36,279 bases of DNA from NCBI GenBank assembly GCA_964631125.1, contig CAZVYN010000040.1, forward strand, positions 1-36,279, read 5' to 3'. Below the pieces are notes generated by a model. The model saw only the letters and a program-made list of their open reading frames with translations. It did not search any database and was not told where the DNA came from. The DNA comes from CAZVYN01 sp964631125. Its GTDB lineage: Bacteria > Eisenbacteria > RBG-16-71-46 > CAIMUX01. The position numbers and the translations under genes are program-made. Below are positions 23,634 to 32,500 of the stretch, piece after piece; within the stretch, counting starts at the first letter, position 1; each line of letters starts with the position of its first letter.

Positions 23634-24326
23634 GTGCGCACCCACCCACCCACGCGTACACGCACGCGCATCAAGGTCTGCTGTATCTCCAGTCTCGAAG
23701 AGGCGCGGATGGCGGTCGACGCGGGCGCGGATGCGCTCGGATTCGTCTCGCACATGCCGAGCGGACCGGGAGTGATCGCCGACGATTCGATCGCCTCGAT
23801 TGCTCCCAACGTCCCTCCCGGCGTCGCGACCTTCCTGCTCACCAGTTTGCGGAGCGCGGAGGAGATCCTCGGACAGCTCGCGCGTTGCCGGACCAACACC
23901 GTTCAGCTCTGCGACCGGGTGGTAGCGGCGGAACACGCGCGGCTGCGCATTGCGGAGCCGGCGGTTCGGCGGGTGCAGGTGGTGCACGTGGTGGGGCCGG
24001 AGTCGGTGGCGGAGGCGATCGACGCGGCGCAGCACGCCGATGCGATCTTGTTGGACTCGGGGCGGCCTGATGCGGAGGACAAGTCGCTGGGAGGCACGGG
24101 GCGTCGGCATGATTGGGAGGTGAGTCGGTCGATTCGCGACACAATCGACCGACCTCTCTATCTAGCCGGCGGTCTCACGGCGGAGAACGTCGCCGAAGCG
24201 ATGGCGCGAGTGGCGCCGTTCGGCGTCGATGTTTGCAGCGGTGTGCGCACGGACGGACGTCTCGACGCGCAGCGACTCGAGGACTTCGTCGCGGCCGTCA
24301 GAACGGCAGACCTGCGGCCTCGGTGA
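23634..24326 (+). CDS. TrpF-like (phosphoribosylanthranilate isomerase family) protein
   Basis: A (beta/alpha)8 barrel of about 230 residues. It keeps the first-strand Cys (IKVCCISSLEEA in place of the canonical K-x-C-G-I), the late catalytic Asp (AILLDSGRPDAEDKSL), the phosphate loops GGTGRRHDW and YLAGGLTAENV, and GVDVCSGVRTDGRLD. The Cys and Asp needed for Amadori rearrangement are present. The CC variant and the PSGPGVI insertion mark a TrpF-paralogue subfamily rather than the standard tryptophan enzyme, and no other trp genes are near. The GTG at 23634 is chosen for AAAAGG 8 nt upstream; GTG 23628 is also possible. The 3' end overlaps the convergent DUF2461 gene by 29 bp. Confidence 0.72.
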   Translation: MRTHPPTRTRTRIKVCCISSLEEARMAVDAGADALGFVSHMPSGPGVIADDSIASIAPNVPPGVATFLLTSLRSAEEILGQLARCRTNTVQLCDRVVAAEHARLRIAEPAVRRVQVVHVVGPESVAEAIDAAQHADAILLDSGRPDAEDKSLGGTGRRHDWEVSRSIRDTIDRPLYLAGGLTAENVAEAMARVAPFGVDVCSGVRTDGRLDAQRLEDFVAAVRTADLRPR

Positions 24327-24987
24327 GAAAGCGAATGTACGGAACCGTCGCCTGGTAGCGCGTCGCCATCGACGCCAAGAAGCGAGGCGAGCAGATCTCG
24401 TCTTCGGTGAGGCGCGCCACGGCCACGTGATCCTTACGCTTGAGCTCGTTGATCAGGCGATGCGCGGGATCGAAGCCGCGGGGCGGGCGCTGCAGGGAGT
24501 CGCCGCTGAGTTTCCAGCCGCGTTGGAACTCAGGCTTCGCCACCGCCGCATCGAACCGGCGCGGCTTCTCGACGAGCGCCTCTCGGATGGCGGACAGCGT
24601 CGGACCGTCGGGATGCCAGATTCCGGCGCCGGCGAAGCACTCTCCCGGTTGCAGGTGCAGGTAGAAGCCGGGCGCGTGGACATCCTTGGCTTGGATGTGC
24701 CGGAATTGGGCGGCAGCGAACGTCTTGTAGGGCGATTTGTCGGGAGAGAAGCGGACGTCGCGATGGATGCGAAAGAACGATCCGCCCACGGGGCGAGGAT
24801 CGGCCGTGTAGTTGCGGCTCAGCTTTCCGAGCTGGGGCGCGAAATCGGCGATGAAACGAAGGAAGGGCTCCTTCACGTAGAGCAGATATCGCTCGCGGTT
24901 CGCCTCGAACCAGGCTCGCGTGTTGTTCGCTTCCAGCTCGCTGAGGAACTCGAAGACCTGAGGGGTGAAGTGCGCGGAGCTGGGCAT
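24298..24987 (-). CDS. DUF2461 family protein
   Basis: A 229-residue cytoplasmic protein of the DUF2461/TIGR02453 family, function unknown. Family features: FTPQVFEFLSELEANNTRAWF with FEANRERY at the N-terminus, then FRIHRDVRFSPDKSPYKTFA, GFYLHLQPGECFAGAGIWHP, and LINELKRKDHVAVARLTEDE; these are the conserved blocks I associate with this family. Full length. AGGAGG lies about 11 nt before the ATG. Divergent from the nucleotidyltransferase gene across a 60-bp gap holding both ribosome-binding sites, and convergent (29-bp overlap) with the TrpF-like gene. Confidence 0.85.
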   Translation of the reverse strand: MPSSAHFTPQVFEFLSELEANNTRAWFEANRERYLLYVKEPFLRFIADFAPQLGKLSRNYTADPRPVGGSFFRIHRDVRFSPDKSPYKTFAAAQFRHIQAKDVHAPGFYLHLQPGECFAGAGIWHPDGPTLSAIREALVEKPRRFDAAVAKPEFQRGWKLSGDSLQRPPRGFDPAHRLINELKRKDHVAVARLTEDEICSPRFLASMATRYQATVPYIRFLTEAAGLPF

Positions 24988-25047
24988 GCGAGGGCGACCT
25001 CCTCTGGCGGCGCTTCCGGCGAAGGTAAGTCAGAGGAGGATGCCACC

Positions 25048-25797
25048 GTGACATTGACTCGTGAAGGGATCATCGATGCATTCCGCGCGGCGCTGGAGCC
25101 GCGCGCCGATGTGATTGCGCTGTCCGAGGCAGGTTCCGCCGCCTTCGGAGCGCTCGACGAATACTCCGACATCGATCTCTCGATCGACGGGGAGGACGGC
25201 AGCGAAGAGGCGGTCTGGGACGCGATCGAGGCGATGTTCCGGGGCCTCGCGCCCGTGGCGCATCGTTTCGACATCCCCCAACCTTCGTGGCATGGCATGT
25301 CCCAGCGCTTCTACCGCCTCGAAGGAACCTCCGAGTGGCTGATGCTAGACCTAGCACTCCGCCCGACCGCCAAGCGCGGCACGTTCACCGAACGGGAGCG
25401 CCACGGCGATGCGATCGTCTACTTCGACAAAGACGGAGCGACCATCCCGCTGTCGCTCGACCGGACGAGGCTGGCCGAAGATCGCGAGAAGCGCCTCGCC
25501 GCGGTCCGCGCCGCCACGCCCCTCCTGGCCAGCCTCGGTCGCAAAGAAGCGCTTCGCGGCCGACCGCTCGACGCCGTCGCGATGTACCAGTCGCAGCTCT
25601 TCCGGCCGCTCGTCGATGTCTTGCGCAGCCGCTACTGCCCCGATCGTTGGGACTATGGACTCCGCTACCTCGAACGCGACCTCCCCGCGCAGGTGTACGC
25701 CCGTCTCGCTCCTCTGGCCTTCGCCTCCGACCTCGACGACCTGCTGGCAAAGGCGGTCGAGGCGGAGAGCTGGTTGGCGGATGAACTGACTCCGTGA
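25048..25797 (+). CDS. Nucleotidyltransferase-fold protein
   Basis: A 249-residue protein with a minimal nucleotidyltransferase N-terminus: ALSEAGSAAFGALDEYSDID, matching G-S-x-x-x-G-x-x-x-x-x-S-D-I-D with the two metal-binding Asp residues. A helical C-terminal domain follows (RPLVDVLRSRYCPDRWDYGL). This resembles aminoglycoside- or streptomycin-adenylyltransferase-like enzymes, but a substrate cannot be assigned. The GTG at 25048 is preferred over the much longer open frame because AGAGGAGG ends 8 nt upstream. A four-codon ATG-CCA-CCG-TGA frame overlaps this start and may be incidental. Confidence 0.72.
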   Translation: MTLTREGIIDAFRAALEPRADVIALSEAGSAAFGALDEYSDIDLSIDGEDGSEEAVWDAIEAMFRGLAPVAHRFDIPQPSWHGMSQRFYRLEGTSEWLMLDLALRPTAKRGTFTERERHGDAIVYFDKDGATIPLSLDRTRLAEDREKRLAAVRAATPLLASLGRKEALRGRPLDAVAMYQSQLFRPLVDVLRSRYCPDRWDYGLRYLERDLPAQVYARLAPLAFASDLDDLLAKAVEAESWLADELTP

Positions 25798-25887
25798 GCT
25801 ACGCCTCACGAACCCTTCGCAACGGTTCACCAAACGTTCGCGGAGTTCTCGCGCGGCCGCCGCCTCCGCGACGTGGATACTCCCGGC

Positions 25888-28275
25888 ATGACCGATGCCG
25901 CGACGTCTCCCACCCGCGCCGATCTCCACGTCCATTCCCGGTACTCAGAACATCCCTCCGACTGGTTCTTGCAGCGCCTCGGCGCCCGTGAGTCGTACAC
26001 CGAGCCCGAAGCGGTCTATCAGGCGGCGAAACGTCAGGGGATGGACTTCGTCACCCTGACCGACCACAACCGCATCGAGGGCGCCCTGCAACTGGTCGCG
26101 GCGCACCCCGAAGACAGCTTCACCGGCCTCGAGGCAACGACCTACCTGCCCGAGACCGGGGCCAAGGCGCACATCCTGATCTGGGACCTGGACGCGGCGC
26201 AGTTCGCATGGATCCAGGAGGCTCGCACCGACGCGCGACAGCTTTCTCGTCTGCTGCGCTCCGAAGGGCTGCCGCACGCCATCGCTCATCTCGCGGATCC
26301 GGTGAATTCGCGCACGACACTCGACGATCTGGAGCGGCTGTTGGCCCTCTTCGATGGGATCGAGACGAAGAACGGGGCGCGGCCGAAATGGCACAACGAG
26401 ACGTGCGAGGAACTCTTCCGACGACTGTCGCCGGCGCGCAACGCACTTCTGGCTACGGGCGGCTCGGACGACCATGCCGGCCTCTTCGTCGGTCGCACTT
26501 GGACGGAAGCGGACGCGACCACGCGCGGCGGTTTCATCGATCGGTTGCGCCGCGGAATGACGCGCGTCGCCGGACGAGACCAGGACCAGGCGTCGCACGT
26601 CTTCGGCACCTACAAGACAGCGCTCGACTTCGCGCGCGCCCGTGGGCGCGGTGTCGCTTCGACGCCGATGGCGCCGCTGTTGGAGGCGCTCCTCGCGAAG
26701 GACTCCCTGTCCTGGATCGACCGCCTGACACTGGCGGCGGCGGTGTCTTCCCAGCGTTGGCGAGGCGACCGCAGCGCGAGCGTTTTCTACGAACTGTTGG
26801 AGGGACTCGGCGACGAGTCCGCGCGGCCGTCGCGGGAACGGTTCCGCCACGCGTACGACCGGTTGGCCAACGCCACGGACCCGTTCCTGGCCGATTGTCT
26901 CCTCGCGATCGAGCGCGCCTTCGAGCAGGGCGATCTGACCGGCGTAGGACGCGCGCTGAGCGACGCGCTCCCGACGGTCTTCCTCACGGTCCCATGCTTT
27001 CGCGCGGTCGGCGCCTTCCACCGAGAGCGCGCCACCAGCAAGCGGCTCCTCGCGCGCTTCGGCGGGCCCCCAGCCTCCAGCGACGCGAAGTTGCTCTGGT
27101 TCACCGACACGCTGACTGACCTGAACGGCGTTTCGATCACCTTGCGAGAGCTGGGTCGCCGCGCCGATTCGGCTGGACGGAGACTGACGCTGGTCACATC
27201 GCTCGCGGCGGATCAGGTCCCAGACGACCTCCCGGCGAACGTGATCAATCTTCCCTACGTTCGTGAGTTCGAGCTGCCGCACTACGAGAGCTATCGGATG
27301 AAGCTGCCGTCGATCATGCGCAGCCTCGCACTGCTCAGCGACGAAGGGGCCGACCGCGTCTGGATCTCGACGCCGGGTCCCGTCGGCCTGCTCGGACTTC
27401 TCTTCGCCAAACTGGCTGGCCTACCGACGACCGGCGTCTACCACACCGACTTCGGCGCCCAAGCGCGTGCGATCGTCGACGACGACTCGCTCTCCCAGCG
27501 GCTCGATGTCTTCGAGCGGTGGTTCTACACGACGGTCGATCGGATCGCCGTGCCCACGCGGGAGTATGCGCGCATCCTCGAGAGTCGCGGCTGCGACCCC
27601 GGGCGAATGCGCCTCTTTCCGCGCGGTGTCGACACGACGCGGTTTGCGCCCAGGCGGAGCGCCGCTCGCGCCAAAGGGTTCGCTCTCCTCTACGCCGGGC
27701 GGATCTCGCGCGACAAAGGGCTCGATCTCGTGGTCGCCGCCTACGAGGCGCTCCTTCCGCGCCACCCCGACCTGCGCCTCGTGTTCTGCGGCGACGGTCC
27801 CTACCTCGAGCCGCTCCGCGCGCGCTGCCATGGGTTGACCGGAGTGCGCTTCACCGGCCGGGTTTCGCACGACGTGTTGGCCGACCTCTATTCGAGCTCC
27901 GACCTGCTCGTCTTCCCGAGCGCGACCGACACGTTCGGCATGACGGTGCTCGAAGCACAGGCTTCCGGTCTGCCCGTGGTCGTGACCGATCTCGGCGGGC
28001 CGCAGGAGGTGATCGCACCGGGAGAGACCGGCTGGATCGCGCGGGCCGGCTCGCTCGCCGCCTGGCGTGAGCGACTGGAAGAGATCCTGACGCTGGCCGC
28101 GTCACGCCCCGCGGACTACGCCACGTTTCGCGCCCGTGCTCGCGCGCGCGTGCTCGAGCGTCACGCCTGGCCGCGCGTGCTCCAGCTCCTCTGGAGTGAG
28201 GGGGGCGGCGAGCATGTCTCGTTCCGCGCTCCGACGGCGGCCTCGGCGCCATCGGTCGAACTCAACCTGCGATGA
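25888..28275 (+). CDS. PHP-domain / GT4 glycosyltransferase fusion protein
   Basis: About 795 residues in two halves. The N-terminal about 270 form a PHP phosphoesterase domain with metal-binding motifs RADLHVHSRYSE, VTLTDHNRIEG, GLEATTY, and TGGSDDHAG. The C-terminal half, from about residue 420 (KLLWFTDTLTDLNGVSITLR), is a GT-B family-4 transferase: VYHTDF, RLFPRGVDTTRF, LLYAGRISRDKGLDLVV, and the E-x7-E region ATDTFGMTVLEAQASGLPVV. A helical linker joins them. It probably removes a phosphate and transfers a sugar in glycolipid or polysaccharide synthesis. The ATG at 25888 is chosen: GATACT lies 6 nt before it, giving a leaderless-type start; GTG 25873 is the alternative. It overlaps the next GT gene by 4 bp. 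Confidence 0.85.
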   Translation: MTDAATSPTRADLHVHSRYSEHPSDWFLQRLGARESYTEPEAVYQAAKRQGMDFVTLTDHNRIEGALQLVAAHPEDSFTGLEATTYLPETGAKAHILIWDLDAAQFAWIQEARTDARQLSRLLRSEGLPHAIAHLADPVNSRTTLDDLERLLALFDGIETKNGARPKWHNETCEELFRRLSPARNALLATGGSDDHAGLFVGRTWTEADATTRGGFIDRLRRGMTRVAGRDQDQASHVFGTYKTALDFARARGRGVASTPMAPLLEALLAKDSLSWIDRLTLAAAVSSQRWRGDRSASVFYELLEGLGDESARPSRERFRHAYDRLANATDPFLADCLLAIERAFEQGDLTGVGRALSDALPTVFLTVPCFRAVGAFHRERATSKRLLARFGGPPASSDAKLLWFTDTLTDLNGVSITLRELGRRADSAGRRLTLVTSLAADQVPDDLPANVINLPYVREFELPHYESYRMKLPSIMRSLALLSDEGADRVWISTPGPVGLLGLLFAKLAGLPTTGVYHTDFGAQARAIVDDDSLSQRLDVFERWFYTTVDRIAVPTREYARILESRGCDPGRMRLFPRGVDTTRFAPRRSAARAKGFALLYAGRISRDKGLDLVVAAYEALLPRHPDLRLVFCGDGPYLEPLRARCHGLTGVRFTGRVSHDVLADLYSSSDLLVFPSATDTFGMTVLEAQASGLPVVVTDLGGPQEVIAPGETGWIARAGSLAAWRERLEEILTLAASRPADYATFRARARARVLERHAWPRVLQLLWSEGGGEHVSFRAPTAASAPSVELNLR

Positions 28276-29516
28276 CGATCTGCGACCTTTCGCAGTTCTT
28301 CGGCGCGAGCGGCGGCGGTATCCGGACCTATCTCGAGGCGAAGCGCAGCGCCATCGCGCGGTCGACCGATTGGCGCTACGTGCTCATCTCCCCCGGCGCA
28401 CACGATCGGGAGGAACGCGGAGAACGGTGGGTTCGGCACGAGGTCGGAAGTCCGAGCTTCCCCGGACGTGGAGCGTATCGACTGCTCTATCGCATCGACC
28501 GCGTGCTCGAACTCCTGCGGCGGATCGAGCCCGACATCATCGAGGTCGACTCCCCCTACCACCTCCCGTGGGTCGCGCGCTGGGACCAACGAAGGCGCCG
28601 ATCGCAGGATGCGGGCAGGGGCACGACGGGCGCCGGGGTGGTTGCGTACCATCACGCCGATTTTCCTCGCGCGTACGTCGAGTCCGCCTGCGCGCGATGG
28701 TTCGGCCCGCAGGTCGCGGCGCGCGCTCGGCGGCTCGCCCTCGGCTACGCCCGCCGGGTCTACGGCGCGTGTGATCTGGTCCTCACGGGCTCCGCCGCGC
28801 TGACGCGCGAGTTGCGCGGTGTCGGGGTGGAGCGGATCGAGACGTTGCCGCTGGGCGTCGACCTCGAGCTGTTCCATCCCAGTCGACGAGACCGAGTCCT
28901 TCGCCAGGAACTCGGAGTCGCGCGCGGAACCCGCCTCCTCGTCTACGTCGGCCGATTCGACGAGGAGAAACGAGTGCGAGTCGTGCTCGACGCATTCCGA
29001 CAGCTCGCCCCGACCAACGACGTGCGCCTCGTGCTAGCGGGGTCGGGGCCGCTCCGCAAGTTGCTGCTACAAGCGCAGAGCGAGGATCCCCGCGTGCACG
29101 TCTTGCCGTTCGTCCACGACCGAGCGCAACTCGCGCGACTCCTCGCCTCGGCCGACGTCTACATCACCGCGGGTCCGCACGAGACGTTTGGTCTGTCGAT
29201 CCTCGAGGCCCAGGCCTCAGGCCTGCCGATCGTGGGCGTCCGCGCCGGCGCGCTCCTGGATCGTGTCGGGCCGGACGTGGGCGCGCTCGCCGAGGTCGAT
29301 TCATCGGACGACCTGGCGCGCTGCTGCCACGTGATCTTCGCAAGGGACCCCGCTGCCTCGCGCCGCGCGTCCCGCGCCGCGGCCGAACGTGGCGGCGGGT
29401 GGCCGGCCACGTTCGACACTCTGTTCGGTCACTACGAGCGACTCGCTCGTCTTCTCCGGACGTCACCATCGAGCGCGCGTCCGGCGCTGCGAACTACCGC
29501 GTCCGAGTCGCCTTGA
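28272..29516 (+). CDS. GT4-family glycosyltransferase
   Basis: A 414-residue GT-B enzyme. N-terminal domain: DLSQFFGASGGGIRTYLEAK (Gly-rich acceptor-binding loop) and DIIEVDSPYHLPW. C-terminal domain: IETLPLGVDLELFHP, LLVYVGRFDEEKRVRVVLDA, VRLVLAGSGPLRKLL, and the E-x7-E-type motif GPHETFGLSILEAQASGLPI. It likely transfers a mannose- or glucose-type sugar to a lipid acceptor. The ATGA overlap with the PHP-GT4 fusion gene shows a coupled pair, so the two probably act in succession on one glycolipid. Its 3' end overlaps the convergent M36 protease by 23 bp. Confidence 0.88.
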   Translation: MTICDLSQFFGASGGGIRTYLEAKRSAIARSTDWRYVLISPGAHDREERGERWVRHEVGSPSFPGRGAYRLLYRIDRVLELLRRIEPDIIEVDSPYHLPWVARWDQRRRRSQDAGRGTTGAGVVAYHHADFPRAYVESACARWFGPQVAARARRLALGYARRVYGACDLVLTGSAALTRELRGVGVERIETLPLGVDLELFHPSRRDRVLRQELGVARGTRLLVYVGRFDEEKRVRVVLDAFRQLAPTNDVRLVLAGSGPLRKLLLQAQSEDPRVHVLPFVHDRAQLARLLASADVYITAGPHETFGLSILEAQASGLPIVGVRAGALLDRVGPDVGALAEVDSSDDLARCCHVIFARDPAASRRASRAAAERGGGWPATFDTLFGHYERLARLLRTSPSSARPALRTTASESP

Positions 29517-32500
29517 CAGTGCGAGTGACGCCGTCGGCATCGAGACGCATCAAATAGATCCCCGCCGGCGTCGAGTGACCCGCGTCGTCACGGCCATCCC
29601 ACACGTAAGAGTGCGGGCCAGCCGCGAGACGAGTCGCATCGACGATGCGCCGCACACGGCGTCCGTCGGCCGCATAGATCGAGAGGCGGGCCGGCCCGGA
29701 ACGCGGCAACGCGAATCGCACCAGTGATTCCGCGCGCGCCGGATTCGGAGTCGGCGGCGCCAACCAGACGGAGGTCGGCACGCCGAGTCCGTCGGTCGAG
29801 ATGCGCAACGGCCCGTGATACGTGGCCGAGCCGTCCCCCGCGATCGCGCCGAGTCTGTATTCATACATCCGGCCCGGCTCCGCCGTGACATCGACGAACC
29901 GGTAGAGCCGCGAGTGCTCCGGCGCGATCATCTCTTCGGTCACGCGCAGTTCGTCCACCGCGCCTTCTTCGCGCCGCAGGACGTGGAAGCCGACGAGATC
30001 GGTCTCGGTCACCGTCATCCAGACGATCTCGACGCCGTTCAGAGCGAGCGAGGCGCCGAAGTCGGCCAGGAAGACCGGGGTCGGCTCACCCACTTCGAGC
30101 GTGATCGGCACCTCGACCACGCGGGACGTCGCCTCGTTGGTCTCCACGAAGAGCACCGCTTCGTGCGTCCCCAGGCCGAGCTCGGCCGCGTCGAGCACGA
30201 GCTCGAACTGCGTCGGATCGCCCGCTTCCACCTCGAAGTGCGAGGCCGACAGGAGCACCCACGAGGGCGCGGCATTCGGCGCTTCGTCGTAGTCGAGTTG
30301 GCCGTCGCCCGAGGCGGCTTCGACCGAGACGAAGAGCCGGTTCACATTTCCCAGCACCGCCTTCGGGACGCCGAATTCGGCCGATCTGCCGCCTTCGGCG
30401 AAAACGAAGTGCGACGGAGGGATGATGACCTGGAACCCTTCGGAAACCACCACCGCCGGGGCACCGATCTGCGCCTGCACCTGGGCGCCCGCTAGAATCG
30501 CCCACTCTCCGAACTGGCCGCCGGTGTCCAGGTTCTCGTCGGTGTCGATGCGGAAGACCAGGTTCATGTCCCGGGTCGGATTCGGCAGCCCCTCGAACGT
30601 GGTCACGCGAAGGTAGATGTTCTCGCCGTCTTCTTGCGCCTCGACGGTGGCGAAGTCGAGCGAGTCACTGTCGTCGCCGTCGACCAGGAGCGTGTCCCAC
30701 TCGGCCCCGGGAGGAGCGAGGCGCGCCGACGTCGGCACGGCCGCCATCATCGCCCCCTTCTCGCCGCGGCGCTCCGACCAACCGCGCAGCGCCTCGGCCA
30801 GGCCGGCGGTCGAAGCGACGCCGCGCGCGGAAGCCATCGTCGTCGGGGCGCGCGCAGCATCGGTCAGCGGTTGCTGGAGCTCGAGGCGGATCCGCGCGTC
30901 GTCGATCGACTGACCGGACACCGAGGGGAAGAGGTTCAGCTCGAGGCGACCGCTGCCCGAGTTCGAGACCGCGATCGTGGCGTGGTGCACGCCCGCCGAA
31001 TCGACGCGCGCCGAGACCGCCTCCACGTCGAGCGACAGCACCGGCTGCGAGATCGCTCCCTCGAGCGGGCCGACCAACGGGCTTTCGCCATCGTCGTAGA
31101 CCGCGCTGACCCAGTACTCGTACCACTGACCGATGGCGGCCTCGGTGTCGGAATAGCTGCGCGCGATCACGGGCGTGCCCGTCAGCAGCGCCGGTTCCCC
31201 CACTCCCCGCGGAGAGCGATAGACGTGATAGCCGACGACCGGACTCTCGGGACCCTCGGCGATCCCTCGGGGCAACTGCCACGAGACATCCACCTGTTGA
31301 GCGAGCGATTGAACGTCGAGCCCGGTCGGCTGCGCGAGAACCTGGCGCTCGAGCACCTCGACGTCGTCGATGATCCAGCCCGGTCCGACGATTCCGATGT
31401 CGGAGGCGAAGGTGAAGCGGAAGCGGCAATCCGCGGCGCCGCGGTAGCGCGAGAGTTCGAATTCCGCCGACTGGACTCCCTGCGAGTTACCCGTCCATCC
31501 CTGCGAGCCGGTCGCGCCGACGATCGAGTTGTAGCCGCCTTCCGGTTGGAGTTGGACCCAGTTGGCGCCGCCGTCGGTCGAGACCTCGACATACCCGCCG
31601 TCGTAGAGCGGCTCGGTGATGAACCAGTGGTCGAACGCCAGCGTGGCGTGCTCGTACCCGGTCAAATCATGCGGAGGGGTCTCCAGCGTGGAGAAACTGC
31701 CGTGCGAGTAGAAGCCGTCGAGCACGCAGCCCCATGCCCGCACGCCCGAGGCGGCGGTGGCCGGAAGGACCGGTTCTCCCCAAGCCCATTCGCCGAGCGG
31801 GTTCGCGACGTAGCCGCCATGGTCTCCCTCGAAGGTCGCGAGCGTCCCGCGCACGATCTCGAACGACCGGAATCCCTCCTGCGGTTCGCGCGCACTATTC
31901 GGAGTGCTCGCGCCGTCGGTCGCCTCCACTCGGTACTCGAAGAGGTCTCCGACCACGTCCCCCGCTAGCGGAACCTCCGCGCGATGGCCGCCTCCATCGA
32001 CCGCCTGCATCGCGAGCGTCACCTCCGCGCCGCCATTGCGGCGATAGATCAGATTCACGCTGGTGAGATCCCGATCGAGATTGTCCGTGACGTCGGCGAA
32101 CACTTCGACCGAGGCGGCGCCTTCGGGTCGGCTCGGCAGAGTCGGAAGCTGGATCGACGGTGCGGTCACATCGGTCCCCACGCGGAAGGAGATCTCGCCC
32201 CCATCGGCGGGATAGGCCGTCTCTTGGCCGCTGGCGTCCCGGGCGACCAGTCGATAGCGAACCACGGTCTCGGCCGGCTGAGCGGCGAGGGACACCGCGT
32301 ACTGACGAGAGACCCCCGTCGGGAACATCCCGAGTTGCAGACTCTGTTCGTCGCCGTCGAGCTCGAGCGTGACATGGGCGGTCACGCTCTCGTTCACGAT
32401 CTGGAACAGCCCGAGGAACGTCGCCTGCAGCTCGATCGGCGACGCCGTGTCCTCGGTGTCGCGCTGATCGGCGTGGCCCACCTGGATCGAATAGTCGCCG

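Noticed and set aside
25945..27282. 445-codon minus-strand frame over the PHP-GT4 fusion
   Set aside because: No signal, domain or ribosome-binding site; the plus-strand frame carries clear PHP and GT4 motifs.
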